Shown here: positions 27,014 through 35,219 of the stretch, piece after piece | How the letters are laid out: the number at the start of each line of letters is the position of its first letter | Position numbering within the stretch: position 1 is the stretch's first letter | NCBI GenBank assembly: GCA_036402155.1 | Contig: DASWTL010000289.1 | Location: forward strand, 1-35,275 | DNA from: DASWTL01 sp036402155 | GTDB lineage: Bacteria > Bacteroidota > Bacteroidia > Sphingobacteriales > Sphingobacteriaceae | Reading direction: 5' to 3' | Length of the DNA stretch: 35,275 nucleotides | The notes under the pieces: generated by a model | Databases searched by the model: none | Seen by the model: the letters and a program-made list of their open reading frames with translations, nothing else | Told to the model about the DNA's origin: nothing | Position numbers and translations under genes: made by a program

Positions 27014-28114
27014 ATGATAATAAACTATACATTTATAAATATTTTTTCCCTAACATTTTTATTCTTCGTTTTTAGTTCGTGCGGGCAGAATAAGGATGCT
27101 TCCGGCATCTCGAATACGAATGATTCAACATCTCTGAAAAGAATTTCCATTGATGATATTAAATTTAGTGGGGATACTTCAAAAACCGGTATGGTTTATA
27201 TTCCGGGTGGTGAATTTATGATGGGAGCGGATAATGATCAGGCAAGTAAGGATGAGTATCCCAAGCACAGGGTTACCGTTAGCTCATTCTGGATGGATGA
27301 ACATGAAGTAACCAATGCCCAGTTTTCCCGCTTTGTAGAAGCTACCGGTTATTTGACCACTGCTGAACTGAAGCCTGATTGGGAGGAGTTAAAAAAACAG
27401 TTGCCTCCTGGAACTCCAAAACCAGATGATAGTCAGCTGGTAGCAGCATCTCTGGTATTTACTCCGCCTTCTCAAAAAGTAAATCTCAATGATTATTCAC
27501 AATGGTGGAGTTGGGTTCCCGGCGCTAGCTGGAAGCATCCGGAAGGACCGGATAGTGACATTCAAGGAAAAGAAAATTATCCCGTGATTCATATTAGCTG
27601 GGATGATGCCATGGCTTATTGTAAGTGGGCCGGAAAGCGTCTGCCAACCGAAGCGGAATGGGAGTTTGCAGCCCGGGGAGGCTTACTAAATAATATCTAT
27701 CCGTGGGGAAATGAACATGTAAACTCCGGAAAGCCAAAAAATAATTCATGGGAAGGTAGCTTTCCGGATGTAAATACAGCTGCCGATGGGTTTAAAGGGC
27801 TTGCTCCTGTTAAATCATTTCCGGCCAATGGCTATAAGTTATATGACATGGCCGGTAATGTATGGGAATGGTGTTCGGATTGGTATCGCGATGATTATTA
27901 CCAGATGTCAAATGATCCCAAAGGAATTCTTAATCCACAGGGACCCTCAGATAGTCATGATCCTGAAGAACCCTTCGTGCCTAAGAGAGTTGCCAGAGGA
28001 GGTTCATATATGTGTAACGACAGCTACTGCTCTGGATACAGGGTTGCCCGAAGGATGAAAAGCTCCCAGGATTCAGGTATGAGTAATATCGGATTTAGAT
28101 GTGTAACGCAATAG
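27014..28114 (+). CDS. Formylglycine-generating enzyme (FGE/SUMF1 type), predicted lipoprotein
   Basis: FGE is a copper- and oxygen-dependent oxidase that turns the Cys of CxPxR motifs in sulfatases into formylglycine. I chose the ATG at 27014 because it gives a signal peptide with lipobox (VFSSC, C23). An earlier in-frame ATG at 26930 lies inside the GH43 gene and would put 28 residues before the signal. The mature part follows human SUMF1 closely: MVYIPGGEFMMGAD, KHPEGPDSD, HISWDDAMAYCKWAGKRLP, TEAEWEFAARGG, DMAGNVWEW, and the active-site segment GGSYMCNDSYCSGYR with both catalytic cysteines (C334 and C339, matching human C336 and C341), then SNIGFRC. This is therefore a true FGE and not merely a generic FGE-fold (DUF323) protein. 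Its neighbours include six Cys-type sulfatases, its obvious substrates. Confidence 0.93.
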   Translation: MIINYTFINIFSLTFLFFVFSSCGQNKDASGISNTNDSTSLKRISIDDIKFSGDTSKTGMVYIPGGEFMMGADNDQASKDEYPKHRVTVSSFWMDEHEVTNAQFSRFVEATGYLTTAELKPDWEELKKQLPPGTPKPDDSQLVAASLVFTPPSQKVNLNDYSQWWSWVPGASWKHPEGPDSDIQGKENYPVIHISWDDAMAYCKWAGKRLPTEAEWEFAARGGLLNNIYPWGNEHVNSGKPKNNSWEGSFPDVNTAADGFKGLAPVKSFPANGYKLYDMAGNVWEWCSDWYRDDYYQMSNDPKGILNPQGPSDSHDPEEPFVPKRVARGGSYMCNDSYCSGYRVARRMKSSQDSGMSNIGFRCVTQ

Positions 28115-28190
28115 CTGATCAAAAAATAATTATAGTTCCCGCAATTAATTTCATTTTACTAATTAATCAAATAGTCTTTATTCTCTATAC

Positions 28191-30683
28191 ATGTCATTCA
28201 TACCTGATAAACATCTAATCAAATATTTTCTTAAATTAATTATTGCATCCTCTCTGCTTCTAACGGTTTCTTCAGATTCATTTGCCCAGTTTAGGGTCAA
28301 AGGCCGGGTTATCGATTCCCTTACTCAAGCCCCTATAGATTATGCAAGTGTCACTGTTCTTTCAACCTCAGATTCCCGTTTAATTGATGGTAAAGTAACT
28401 AATGAAAAAGGCGCATTTACATTTACTGACCTGGCAGCCGGTGATTATTATCTTAAAATTGCCTTTATGGGGTATAAAACTAAAATTATTAAGCCCTTAT
28501 CAATAAATAATAATAAGGCGGTAGATTTAGGAGATATACGCCTGAGTGTGGTCAGTAATTTACTTTACGAAGTAATAATAAGTGGTACAACTTCAGAAAG
28601 CGTTAATAAAATAGATAAACAATCATATAAGGCGAGCCAGTTTGAGGCTGCAAAAGGCGGTTCTGCCATTGATGTGTTAAAAAATATGCCGTCGGTAACT
28701 GTAAATACTGAAGGCGAGATCCGATTGAGAGGTTCCTCGGGCTTTCTTGTCTTGGTTAACGGAAAACCGGTACAGGCAGATGTGGCCACGATCTTATCGC
28801 AGATTCCCGCAAACTCTATCGAGAATGTGGAGTTAATCACAGCGCCATCGGCAAAATATGATGCTGATGGGAAATCCGGGATAATTAACATTACAACCAA
28901 ACAGGGAACAAACGATGGATTATCACTGGCAATAAATGCTCAGGGTGGTTTACCTTCTGTAGATGATTTTGGTAACAAAGAAAACACTTCCCGATATGGT
29001 TTAGATGGTACGCTGAACTATCAGAAGAAAAAATGGGACTTTTCATTCGGCGCAAATTACATTGAAAGTGATTTGGCCGGCCGCCGCGTTGGAGATGTGA
29101 ATACTACTTTTCAGAATCGTAAAACTGTATTCCCGTCAATTGGCGAAAGAAGCTTTGATCGTACAAATTATTCAGTGCGTTCTACCGCAACATATAAACT
29201 TGATAAAAATAATTCACTGACAGCCGGAGTTTATGCAGGAAGAAGAATTCAATACAGACTAGCTGATATTACTTATAACAATATCAAAACCGATGCCGGA
29301 ACCGGAGATGTTATCGGCCGGTCGAATTATTTTAACTCTAATCTGGTTAAACGTCAAGGTGATATTGCTCTTGGTAATCTGGATTTTAACCATACTTTTT
29401 CAAATAAATCTGCACTTACGCTTTCAGGATTATATGAGTATGCGAAGTTTAGCGGATATACAAAGAACAGTAATCTCAATATTAACAATTACAGCGATAC
29501 CATACAATATACGTTGAATACCGGTACAAGCCCATTAAATGGTCTAAGATTAAAAGCAGATTATAGCATTAATATCGGAAAAGGTAAACTGGAAAGTGGT
29601 TATCAATTCAGATATCAGAGCCAGAAAGGGAATTTTCTTTACCAACAGGCCGTTCCTGGTACCGGCGACTTTGAAACCGTGCCGGAGTTTAGCGATGATA
29701 TTGATGTTGATAATACAATTAACGCCATATATTCACAGTATGCTTCAAAAGTCGGTAAGTTGGAATATGTTACAGGTTTACGCTATGAATATGCTACCCG
29801 GGTATTTAAAGCTGCAAAAATTGCCAATCCCTATAAATTAAATTTATCTGACCTTTTTCCTTCAGTTAATCTATTGTACAGTTTGGGATCTGATTATAAG
29901 GTAAAGGCTGGCTTTAGTCGCCGCGTACAGCGTTCTACAAATAATGAATTAAACCCTTATGCAGAACGGGAACATTCAGAAACTCTGGAACAGGGTGATC
30001 CTCAGATTCTTCCGGAATTTGTAAATCTATCAGAATTGGGTTTAATTAAGCAGTTCAGAGCAGGTTCCTGGTTCACTACATTATATAACCAGCGAATAAC
30101 AAATGTTGTTAACCGGGTTAATAACATCTATGCTGATACCGTTCTGAACCGCATTTATACCAATGCCGGTAAAGCCACTTTATGGGGACTGGAAACAGGT
30201 ATTAATCTTAAACCGGCAAAGTGGTGGACAGCCTATATTGGTGGTAATGTGTATGATTATAAAATTAAAGGCAGCCTGTTTAATAATGCTGTTGTTGTAG
30301 ATAATTCGGGAATTGCATTCTCAATAAACTCTAATCAAAGTTTTCAGGTTGCTAAAACTCTGAATGTTCAGCTTAATCTGAACTATTTATCAGCAAGGCC
30401 AACTGCACAGGGAGAGGATTCCCGATTTATTTCACCCAATTCATCTGTTAAAAAATCGTTTATGGATGGAAAATTAACAGCATCATTATTATGGCAGAAT
30501 ATGAGCCTTGGACTTATAAACAGTAATGAGCAGCGCATATCAACCTGGGGAAGAGATTTTTATACAACAACTAATTATATTCACGAAAAAGATGTGTTTA
30601 TGATTAACCTGAGTTACAGTTTAAATCAGCTTTCTAAAAAACTGAAATTACCTGCCAGCGAATTTGGGGATAGGGAATTTTAG
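28191..30683 (+). CDS. TonB-dependent receptor-like outer-membrane beta-barrel protein (SusD-less)
   Basis: This is an outer-membrane protein of the Bacteroidota family with a carboxypeptidase-regulatory-like domain, a plug and a beta-barrel (OMP_b-brl_3 type), 830 residues. The signal peptide ends near SFA-Q (residues 1-32). The CarboxypepD_reg-like domain is at about 34-115 (VKGRVIDSLTQAPIDYASVT). The plug is at about 135-240 (AIDVLKNMPSVTVNTEGEIR, GKSGIINITTKQG). The rest is barrel. It lacks the SusC signature, an STN domain and a SusD partner. Its ligand is unknown; in this setting it could take up small sulfated oligosaccharides or a metal such as copper for the preceding FGE gene. The spacing of 76 bases suggests that it is co-transcribed with the FGE gene. 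Confidence 0.88.
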   Translation: MSFIPDKHLIKYFLKLIIASSLLLTVSSDSFAQFRVKGRVIDSLTQAPIDYASVTVLSTSDSRLIDGKVTNEKGAFTFTDLAAGDYYLKIAFMGYKTKIIKPLSINNNKAVDLGDIRLSVVSNLLYEVIISGTTSESVNKIDKQSYKASQFEAAKGGSAIDVLKNMPSVTVNTEGEIRLRGSSGFLVLVNGKPVQADVATILSQIPANSIENVELITAPSAKYDADGKSGIINITTKQGTNDGLSLAINAQGGLPSVDDFGNKENTSRYGLDGTLNYQKKKWDFSFGANYIESDLAGRRVGDVNTTFQNRKTVFPSIGERSFDRTNYSVRSTATYKLDKNNSLTAGVYAGRRIQYRLADITYNNIKTDAGTGDVIGRSNYFNSNLVKRQGDIALGNLDFNHTFSNKSALTLSGLYEYAKFSGYTKNSNLNINNYSDTIQYTLNTGTSPLNGLRLKADYSINIGKGKLESGYQFRYQSQKGNFLYQQAVPGTGDFETVPEFSDDIDVDNTINAIYSQYASKVGKLEYVTGLRYEYATRVFKAAKIANPYKLNLSDLFPSVNLLYSLGSDYKVKAGFSRRVQRSTNNELNPYAEREHSETLEQGDPQILPEFVNLSELGLIKQFRAGSWFTTLYNQRITNVVNRVNNIYADTVLNRIYTNAGKATLWGLETGINLKPAKWWTAYIGGNVYDYKIKGSLFNNAVVVDNSGIAFSINSNQSFQVAKTLNVQLNLNYLSARPTAQGEDSRFISPNSSVKKSFMDGKLTASLLWQNMSLGLINSNEQRISTWGRDFYTTTNYIHEKDVFMINLSYSLNQLSKKLKLPASEFGDREF

Positions 30684-30743
30684 TGAAAGTGCAGTTAATT
30701 CAGGGTTTCAGTAGTTGAATATATATTTTTAAAGACTATGAAG

Positions 30744-30799
30744 CCTGCATGAGCTTATTCATCCAGTTGGTGGGAGAGTGTAAACTCATGCAGGTTTTA
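30744..30799 (+). terminator. Hairpin terminator between convergent genes
   Basis: CCTGCATGAG (30744-30753) pairs perfectly with CTCATGCAGG (30785-30794), and the plus strand continues TTTTAT. The loop is long (31 bases). It ends the receptor gene unit on the plus strand. On the minus strand it follows the sulfatase stop codon directly but lacks a T-run, so it is less convincing there. Confidence 0.6.
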
Positions 30800-32386
30800 T
30801 GGTTTTATCAGGTCAACATCTTTTTTTATTCTGTCGAATTTCCCTCCTCTTTCGCCTTTCATATACCGGTTATAAAAATCCTTAGCGTCGCTGGCAGATG
30901 GATAACGGTCAAAAATATTCCCTGTACCTGACATTCGTGGGTCCCCTTGTTTTTTTAATTCTGCTTCCATCAACATTTTAAGATTTTCTTTTTGCTTCTT
31001 AAAGGAGAGGTCATTGGCCAGGTTCTTCATGCAAAACGGATCATTATGAAGGTCATATAGTTCTTCAGAATCTTTTTTACCAAAATTTAACTGCCAGATC
31101 TCTTTATTTTGTCCTTTTCTGTTTGCATTTAAAATCTCTGTTTTTGTCGGACTGCTATCAGAGTCCTGGTACCCGGTTTCCGGATTTCCGGCAGGCCATC
31201 TGCCAGGTTCATAATTACGTGTATAGATCAGGCCATCCTTTACAATTCCTCTAACAGGGTATCCTTCATCATTAGGTCTTCCAACGTCCGTTCGCTCTCT
31301 TCCAAGTAAAACATAATCTTTTGCTTTATTATTCTGAGTGATACCTTTAAGTACCGGCACTAATGATTTGCCCTGAACCGGCTGCATATAACTTTTTGTT
31401 GCAGGTACCTTTGCTACATCAAGGATGGTGGGGACAAAATCAATAAAACTTACCATGTCTGTTACGGTTCTGCCAGGATTGATTATGCCTTTCTTCCACA
31501 TAATTGCAAGTGGTAAATGATTTGCTTGCTCATAAACAAAACCCTTAACACGAGGGAATGGCATTCCATTATCCGATGTAACAATAATGATTGTGTTTTC
31601 AAGCTCACCTGCTTCTTCCAATACAGTCAGCATTTTTTGAAGCTGTTTATCAAAGTATTCCACTTCAAAAGCATAATCAAGCATATCGGTTCGGGTCTTT
31701 TCATTGTCAATCCAGTAGGGGGGTACATTTTGGATATCAGCGAGCCTTTTGTTGTTTTTGGTTATTCCCGATGCGTATTCATATGCACGATGAGGTTCAT
31801 GTGCACCAAACCAAAAACAGAATGGAGACCCTTCTTTTTTTTCATTTAGAAACTGTTTGAAGTTTGCGGCATAATCGATGGTGCTGATACTTCTTGTTGG
31901 AGTTTGAGCTTTAATTGCATCATATTTTTTACCTGTAAGAAGTCTAGGCTTGCCATCTTTTTTTCCTGCATTACCCGGGCTCCAGCCTTTTCCGGTAGCG
32001 CCTGCAGAGTACCCATTTTCCTGGAGGCTCTCTATAAAAGAGGTGAATTTAGCAGGCCAGAAAGAAAAATGATTAGCGGCTTCTTCTAATTGCCATGGGT
32101 TACGCCCTGTTAAAATGGATGCCCGTGAAGGAGAACATTTCGCATTAGGAGTGTATGCATTGCTAAATAAAAGACCTTCCCTGGCAATCCTGTCAAATCC
32201 TGGTGTTTTTACCCACTTAACTTTGCCATATGCGCTTAAATGATCAAGAGAAGCATCATCTGCAATACAAAACAAAATATTTGGCCTTTCTGAAGTGGGC
32301 TGGGAGAAGGCTGAAAGGTATAAAACAGTTAACAATATAATAAGAGGAATCGCATATGTTCTTCCGGATGTTTCAGGTAGTTTCAT
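30797..32386 (-). CDS. Exported S1 sulfatase resembling heparan N-sulfatase (S1_8-like), motif CSPSR
   Basis: This is a sulfatase of 529 residues with a signal peptide ending near FS-Q (residues 1-28). Metal ligands are D43-D44 (IADDASLDH). The modification motif is CSPSR with C84. The usual GKWH segment is replaced by TGKGWSPG. AHEPHRAYEY and SDNGMPFPR resemble the corresponding AxDPHR and SDNGIPFP segments of human sulfamidase (SGSH), which is why this group is often annotated as heparan N-sulfatase; that name does not prove N-sulfate activity. It begins 65 bases downstream of the other minus-strand sulfatase gene, so the two probably form a two-gene unit. A stretch after about residue 340 (GRERTDVGRPNDEGYPVRG) is typical of the group. 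Confidence 0.9.
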   Translation of the reverse strand: MKLPETSGRTYAIPLIILLTVLYLSAFSQPTSERPNILFCIADDASLDHLSAYGKVKWVKTPGFDRIAREGLLFSNAYTPNAKCSPSRASILTGRNPWQLEEAANHFSFWPAKFTSFIESLQENGYSAGATGKGWSPGNAGKKDGKPRLLTGKKYDAIKAQTPTRSISTIDYAANFKQFLNEKKEGSPFCFWFGAHEPHRAYEYASGITKNNKRLADIQNVPPYWIDNEKTRTDMLDYAFEVEYFDKQLQKMLTVLEEAGELENTIIIVTSDNGMPFPRVKGFVYEQANHLPLAIMWKKGIINPGRTVTDMVSFIDFVPTILDVAKVPATKSYMQPVQGKSLVPVLKGITQNNKAKDYVLLGRERTDVGRPNDEGYPVRGIVKDGLIYTRNYEPGRWPAGNPETGYQDSDSSPTKTEILNANRKGQNKEIWQLNFGKKDSEELYDLHNDPFCMKNLANDLSFKKQKENLKMLMEAELKKQGDPRMSGTGNIFDRYPSASDAKDFYNRYMKGERGGKFDRIKKDVDLIKP

Positions 32387-32451
32387 TCAGTTTTTTATAG
32401 ATATGTAGGGTCTGTACTGGTGATGAATTATTCTGGTTGTCTTCGCAAAGA

Positions 32452-33903
32452 TCAGTCATCATCATCCTCAGATTTCTTTTTATTCCTGGGATTGTTATTA
32501 ACTGCTTTTTGAGCCGGGGTCCGAATAGTAGCCATTTTTGCATTTGTGATTTTCATCCAGGTTTGCAAATCTTTAATCATTTCATCTCTTTTTTGCGGAT
32601 TTGAAGAGGCAATGTTGTTACGTTCTCCAGGGTCGGTTCTTAAATTGAACATCTCAATGCTTTTGTTTGTCATTCGCTTTTCCCAGCCGCCATCAAGGAT
32701 CCATTCTTCATGATATAGCATTATTTTAAAATCACCTTTTCTCATTGTTGTAACAGGTCGGGTTCGAAAGATTGAATCCCGGCCTCTGATAACTGTTCTG
32801 TCAAGATATCCGGGAAAATGCCAGAAAATTTTATTCCGGTTTGTGCTTTGTTTTTCACCTTTAAAAACGGGTAAAAGGTTTTCTCCATCTAAAACTTTAT
32901 TCACCGGTATCTTTGCATTTGCCAGTGCGGTGAAGGTGGGGTAGAGATCAAGGTTAATGATCGGAGTATCGTTAAAAGTTCCTGCTTTGATATTTCCGGG
33001 CCATCTGGCAATAAATGGTACTCTTATACCTCCTTCATAAAAAGATCCTTTGTTTCCTCTAAGAGGTTCTTGTGGTGAATTAGGTGTTCCTCCGTTATCA
33101 GAAGTGAATACAACTAGCGTATTTTTTTCTAGCCCGAGTTCTTTAATATGGGCCAGTAGTTGTCCCACAGCTTCGTCAAAATCATAAACACAGGCTGCAA
33201 ATAATGCATCATCATGATTTTTACCCTTTGTTTTGGCTTGAAACTTTGCAAGTGTTGCCGCCCGCGCCTGGTGATTTGCATGCACAGCGTGATGAGACAC
33301 ATATGCGAAAAATGGTTTGTCCTTATTTCTTTTTATAAAACTATAGGCTGAATCAGTTATTTGAAAAACAGCTTTAGGATCATTGGTAACCCTGACTTTT
33401 TTGCTCCCATTAGCGTCCATAGCCACATCGAATCCCTGGTTTAAGGGATCAGTGTTGTCATTAGATGCCCCAATATGCCATTTTCCAAAAATCCCTGTCG
33501 CATAGCCTGCTGTTTTTAACGCATCAGCTATCGTAAAGTTAGATGGCAGTAGGTGCTGGGTATTTTTTACCGGCATTAATCGCATTTCAGTAACCGGACC
33601 CTTATTGGTGCTGCCAACTGCATAAAGCCCATGTCTGGGTGTGTATTGCCCTGAAACTAAACAGGCACGGCTTGGGACACAGTTCGCTCCGCCAGAATAA
33701 GCATTGTTAAAGATCATTCCTTCCTTAGAAAGCTTGTCAATATTAGGCGTTTCATAATAGTCGCTTCCATTGAACCCCACATCTTTGTATCCTAAATCAT
33801 CCGATAAGATAAAAATGATATTTGGTTTAGCAGTAGATTGAGCATTGGACTCATGGCTGCCTGTTACAAGTAAAAGCAGCAACAACGGTAAAATTTTCGG
33901 CAT
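32452..33903 (-). CDS. Exported S1-family sulfatase, Cys-type (CVPSR), with acidic tail
   Basis: This is a formylglycine-dependent sulfatase. I chose the start at 33903 because it opens directly with a signal peptide (MPKILPLLLLLLVTG, cleavage near SNA-Q); an in-frame ATG at 33963 would add 20 residues without signal character. Metal ligands are D35-D36 (LSDDLGYKDVG). The motif is CVPSR with C75 as the formylglycine residue, then GKWHIG and SHHAVHANHQ. The distal site is SDNGGTPNSP with GSFYEGGIRVP, similar in style to the plus-strand CSPYR sulfatase. The C-terminus ends in a basic-then-acidic tail (NKKKSEDDDD). It is the first gene of the minus-strand pair. Subfamily and substrate are not resolved. 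Confidence 0.92.
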   Translation of the reverse strand: MPKILPLLLLLLVTGSHESNAQSTAKPNIIFILSDDLGYKDVGFNGSDYYETPNIDKLSKEGMIFNNAYSGGANCVPSRACLVSGQYTPRHGLYAVGSTNKGPVTEMRLMPVKNTQHLLPSNFTIADALKTAGYATGIFGKWHIGASNDNTDPLNQGFDVAMDANGSKKVRVTNDPKAVFQITDSAYSFIKRNKDKPFFAYVSHHAVHANHQARAATLAKFQAKTKGKNHDDALFAACVYDFDEAVGQLLAHIKELGLEKNTLVVFTSDNGGTPNSPQEPLRGNKGSFYEGGIRVPFIARWPGNIKAGTFNDTPIINLDLYPTFTALANAKIPVNKVLDGENLLPVFKGEKQSTNRNKIFWHFPGYLDRTVIRGRDSIFRTRPVTTMRKGDFKIMLYHEEWILDGGWEKRMTNKSIEMFNLRTDPGERNNIASSNPQKRDEMIKDLQTWMKITNAKMATIRTPAQKAVNNNPRNKKKSEDDDD

Positions 33904-34395
33904 CGGTAATGTTTTTAAATACAGTTTATAGAGTTTATACTCTTTGACGTCTATTGCCTGCAAAAGATTAAAGTTCTGTTTATTAAATTAGGGTCTGACT
34001 CAGGGTATACCTCATGTTTAAAAATTAAAACTGCCCTCGTTATCAGAATTTTAGCAGATCTATTTACATGACAATGTTACATTCTAAAAGAAAATTTCCA
34101 TAGCAACATTGTAGAATATACTAGAAATATTGTTTAGGATATTTAAGCAGGATAACTTTTAATGTCCCTGATATATATGAAGTACGGCTTTAAATACATC
34201 GAAGTGATTAAAATCTGGTGAAGAATGAATTAAACCCTACAACAATTTTAGAGGTTGCTACAAACCTTTTACCTTCTTCACGTGCTCATCATGTATCTTG
34301 CAGGTATTAAGAAAGTTGGAAAGCTCGTTTAATTATCCGGTTTAAAAGATTTTAGGGGGTATGGTAAAGGGCAGGTCTTCGTTTATACTTATTTT
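33904..34395. other. 492-base divergent intergenic region
   Basis: This gap lies between the divergent minus-strand sulfatase pair and the SGNH hydrolase gene, so it should carry both promoters. No gene or RNA is recognised. It holds an 8-base inverted repeat, ACAATGTT (34071-34078) with AACATTGT (34105-34112), 26 bases apart, which could be an operator. No convincing TTTG/TAnnTTTG pair was found for either direction. Confidence 0.5.
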
Positions 34396-35058
34396 ATGAA
34401 ACTATCATTGTTATTTCTGGCCGGTATTTTGGGTCTTTTTTATCAGACATCTAAACCAAAAGTGCTCATTATTGGTGATTCAATTTCAATCGGATATTTT
34501 CCCTTTGTAAAAGAGGCTTTAAAGGAAAATGCGGAAATCTATCATAACACAGGTAACGCCAGGTTTTCGCAATATGGATTAGAGAAGATCAATACGTGGC
34601 TTGGAAAAGAGCATTGGGATGTCATCCAATTTAACTGGGGACTTTGGGATATAGCGTATCGTACTACGGCAAATAAAGGTACAGGTGCATTAGATAAAAT
34701 AAACGGCATATTAACAGCCACTCCGGAACAGTATCGGGAAAATCTGGATAGTGTGGTTCGGATATTAAAAGATACCGGCGCGAAGCTGGTTTTTGTGAAT
34801 ACAACCTATGTTCCGGAACTGGAGCCAGGTCGTTTTTCAAACGATGTGATAAAATATAATCGTATTGCCGAAGAGGTGATGAGAAAACATAATATCAAAA
34901 TTAATAACCTCTATAATCCGTCTGTTAAAATCCATAAGGAAAATGGCTTAGGCACAAATAATGTTCATTACAGCAAAAAAGGTTATCAGGAATTATCGGC
35001 ATTTATTATCAAGGGTCTGAAGGAAGAATTGGATATTATTAAAAAACATTCGAACTAA
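34396..35058 (+). CDS. SGNH/GDSL-family hydrolase, exported, with Asn in place of catalytic Asp
   Basis: This is a 220-residue serine hydrolase of the SGNH fold; family members include carbohydrate esterases and lipases. An N-terminal hydrophobic stretch (residues 3-16) suggests export. The blocks are visible as S29 in IIGDSIS (nucleophile), G53 in NTGNARFS, N80 in FNWGLWD and H191 in NNVHYSKKGY. The usual Asp three residues before the His is N188 here, so the enzyme probably works with a Ser-His pair, as in some SGNH relatives. In this locus it could remove acetyl or other ester groups from the glycan, but that is inferred from position only. Confidence 0.85.
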   Translation: MKLSLLFLAGILGLFYQTSKPKVLIIGDSISIGYFPFVKEALKENAEIYHNTGNARFSQYGLEKINTWLGKEHWDVIQFNWGLWDIAYRTTANKGTGALDKINGILTATPEQYRENLDSVVRILKDTGAKLVFVNTTYVPELEPGRFSNDVIKYNRIAEEVMRKHNIKINNLYNPSVKIHKENGLGTNNVHYSKKGYQELSAFIIKGLKEELDIIKKHSN

Positions 35059-35181
35059 AGCAAGTGACTAAAGGTTAGTTAATGAATTTCTATCTAAGAG
35101 GTTAACCGAAACAGCGGGCGAGGCGTATCTTTTATTCATGAAAAGCCTGTAATAAGAAGCTTTCTGAAATACACAGCAGCT

Positions 35182-35219
35182 GCTGATGAAAAACATTTGT
35201 CCTCATGACAGTCATCAGC
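35182..35219 (+). terminator. Possible hairpin after the SGNH hydrolase gene
   Basis: GCTGATGA (35182-35189) pairs perfectly with TCATCAGC (35212-35219) across a 22-base loop; TATTTTC follows. It lies 123 bases after the stop codon. The short T-run makes it a weak candidate. The remaining sequence to the window end (35220-35275) shows no gene. Confidence 0.25.

Noticed and set aside
31517..31860. Plus-strand open frames of about 90-110 codons within the minus-strand sulfatase
   Set aside because: They are antisense to a complete sulfatase and have no family features.
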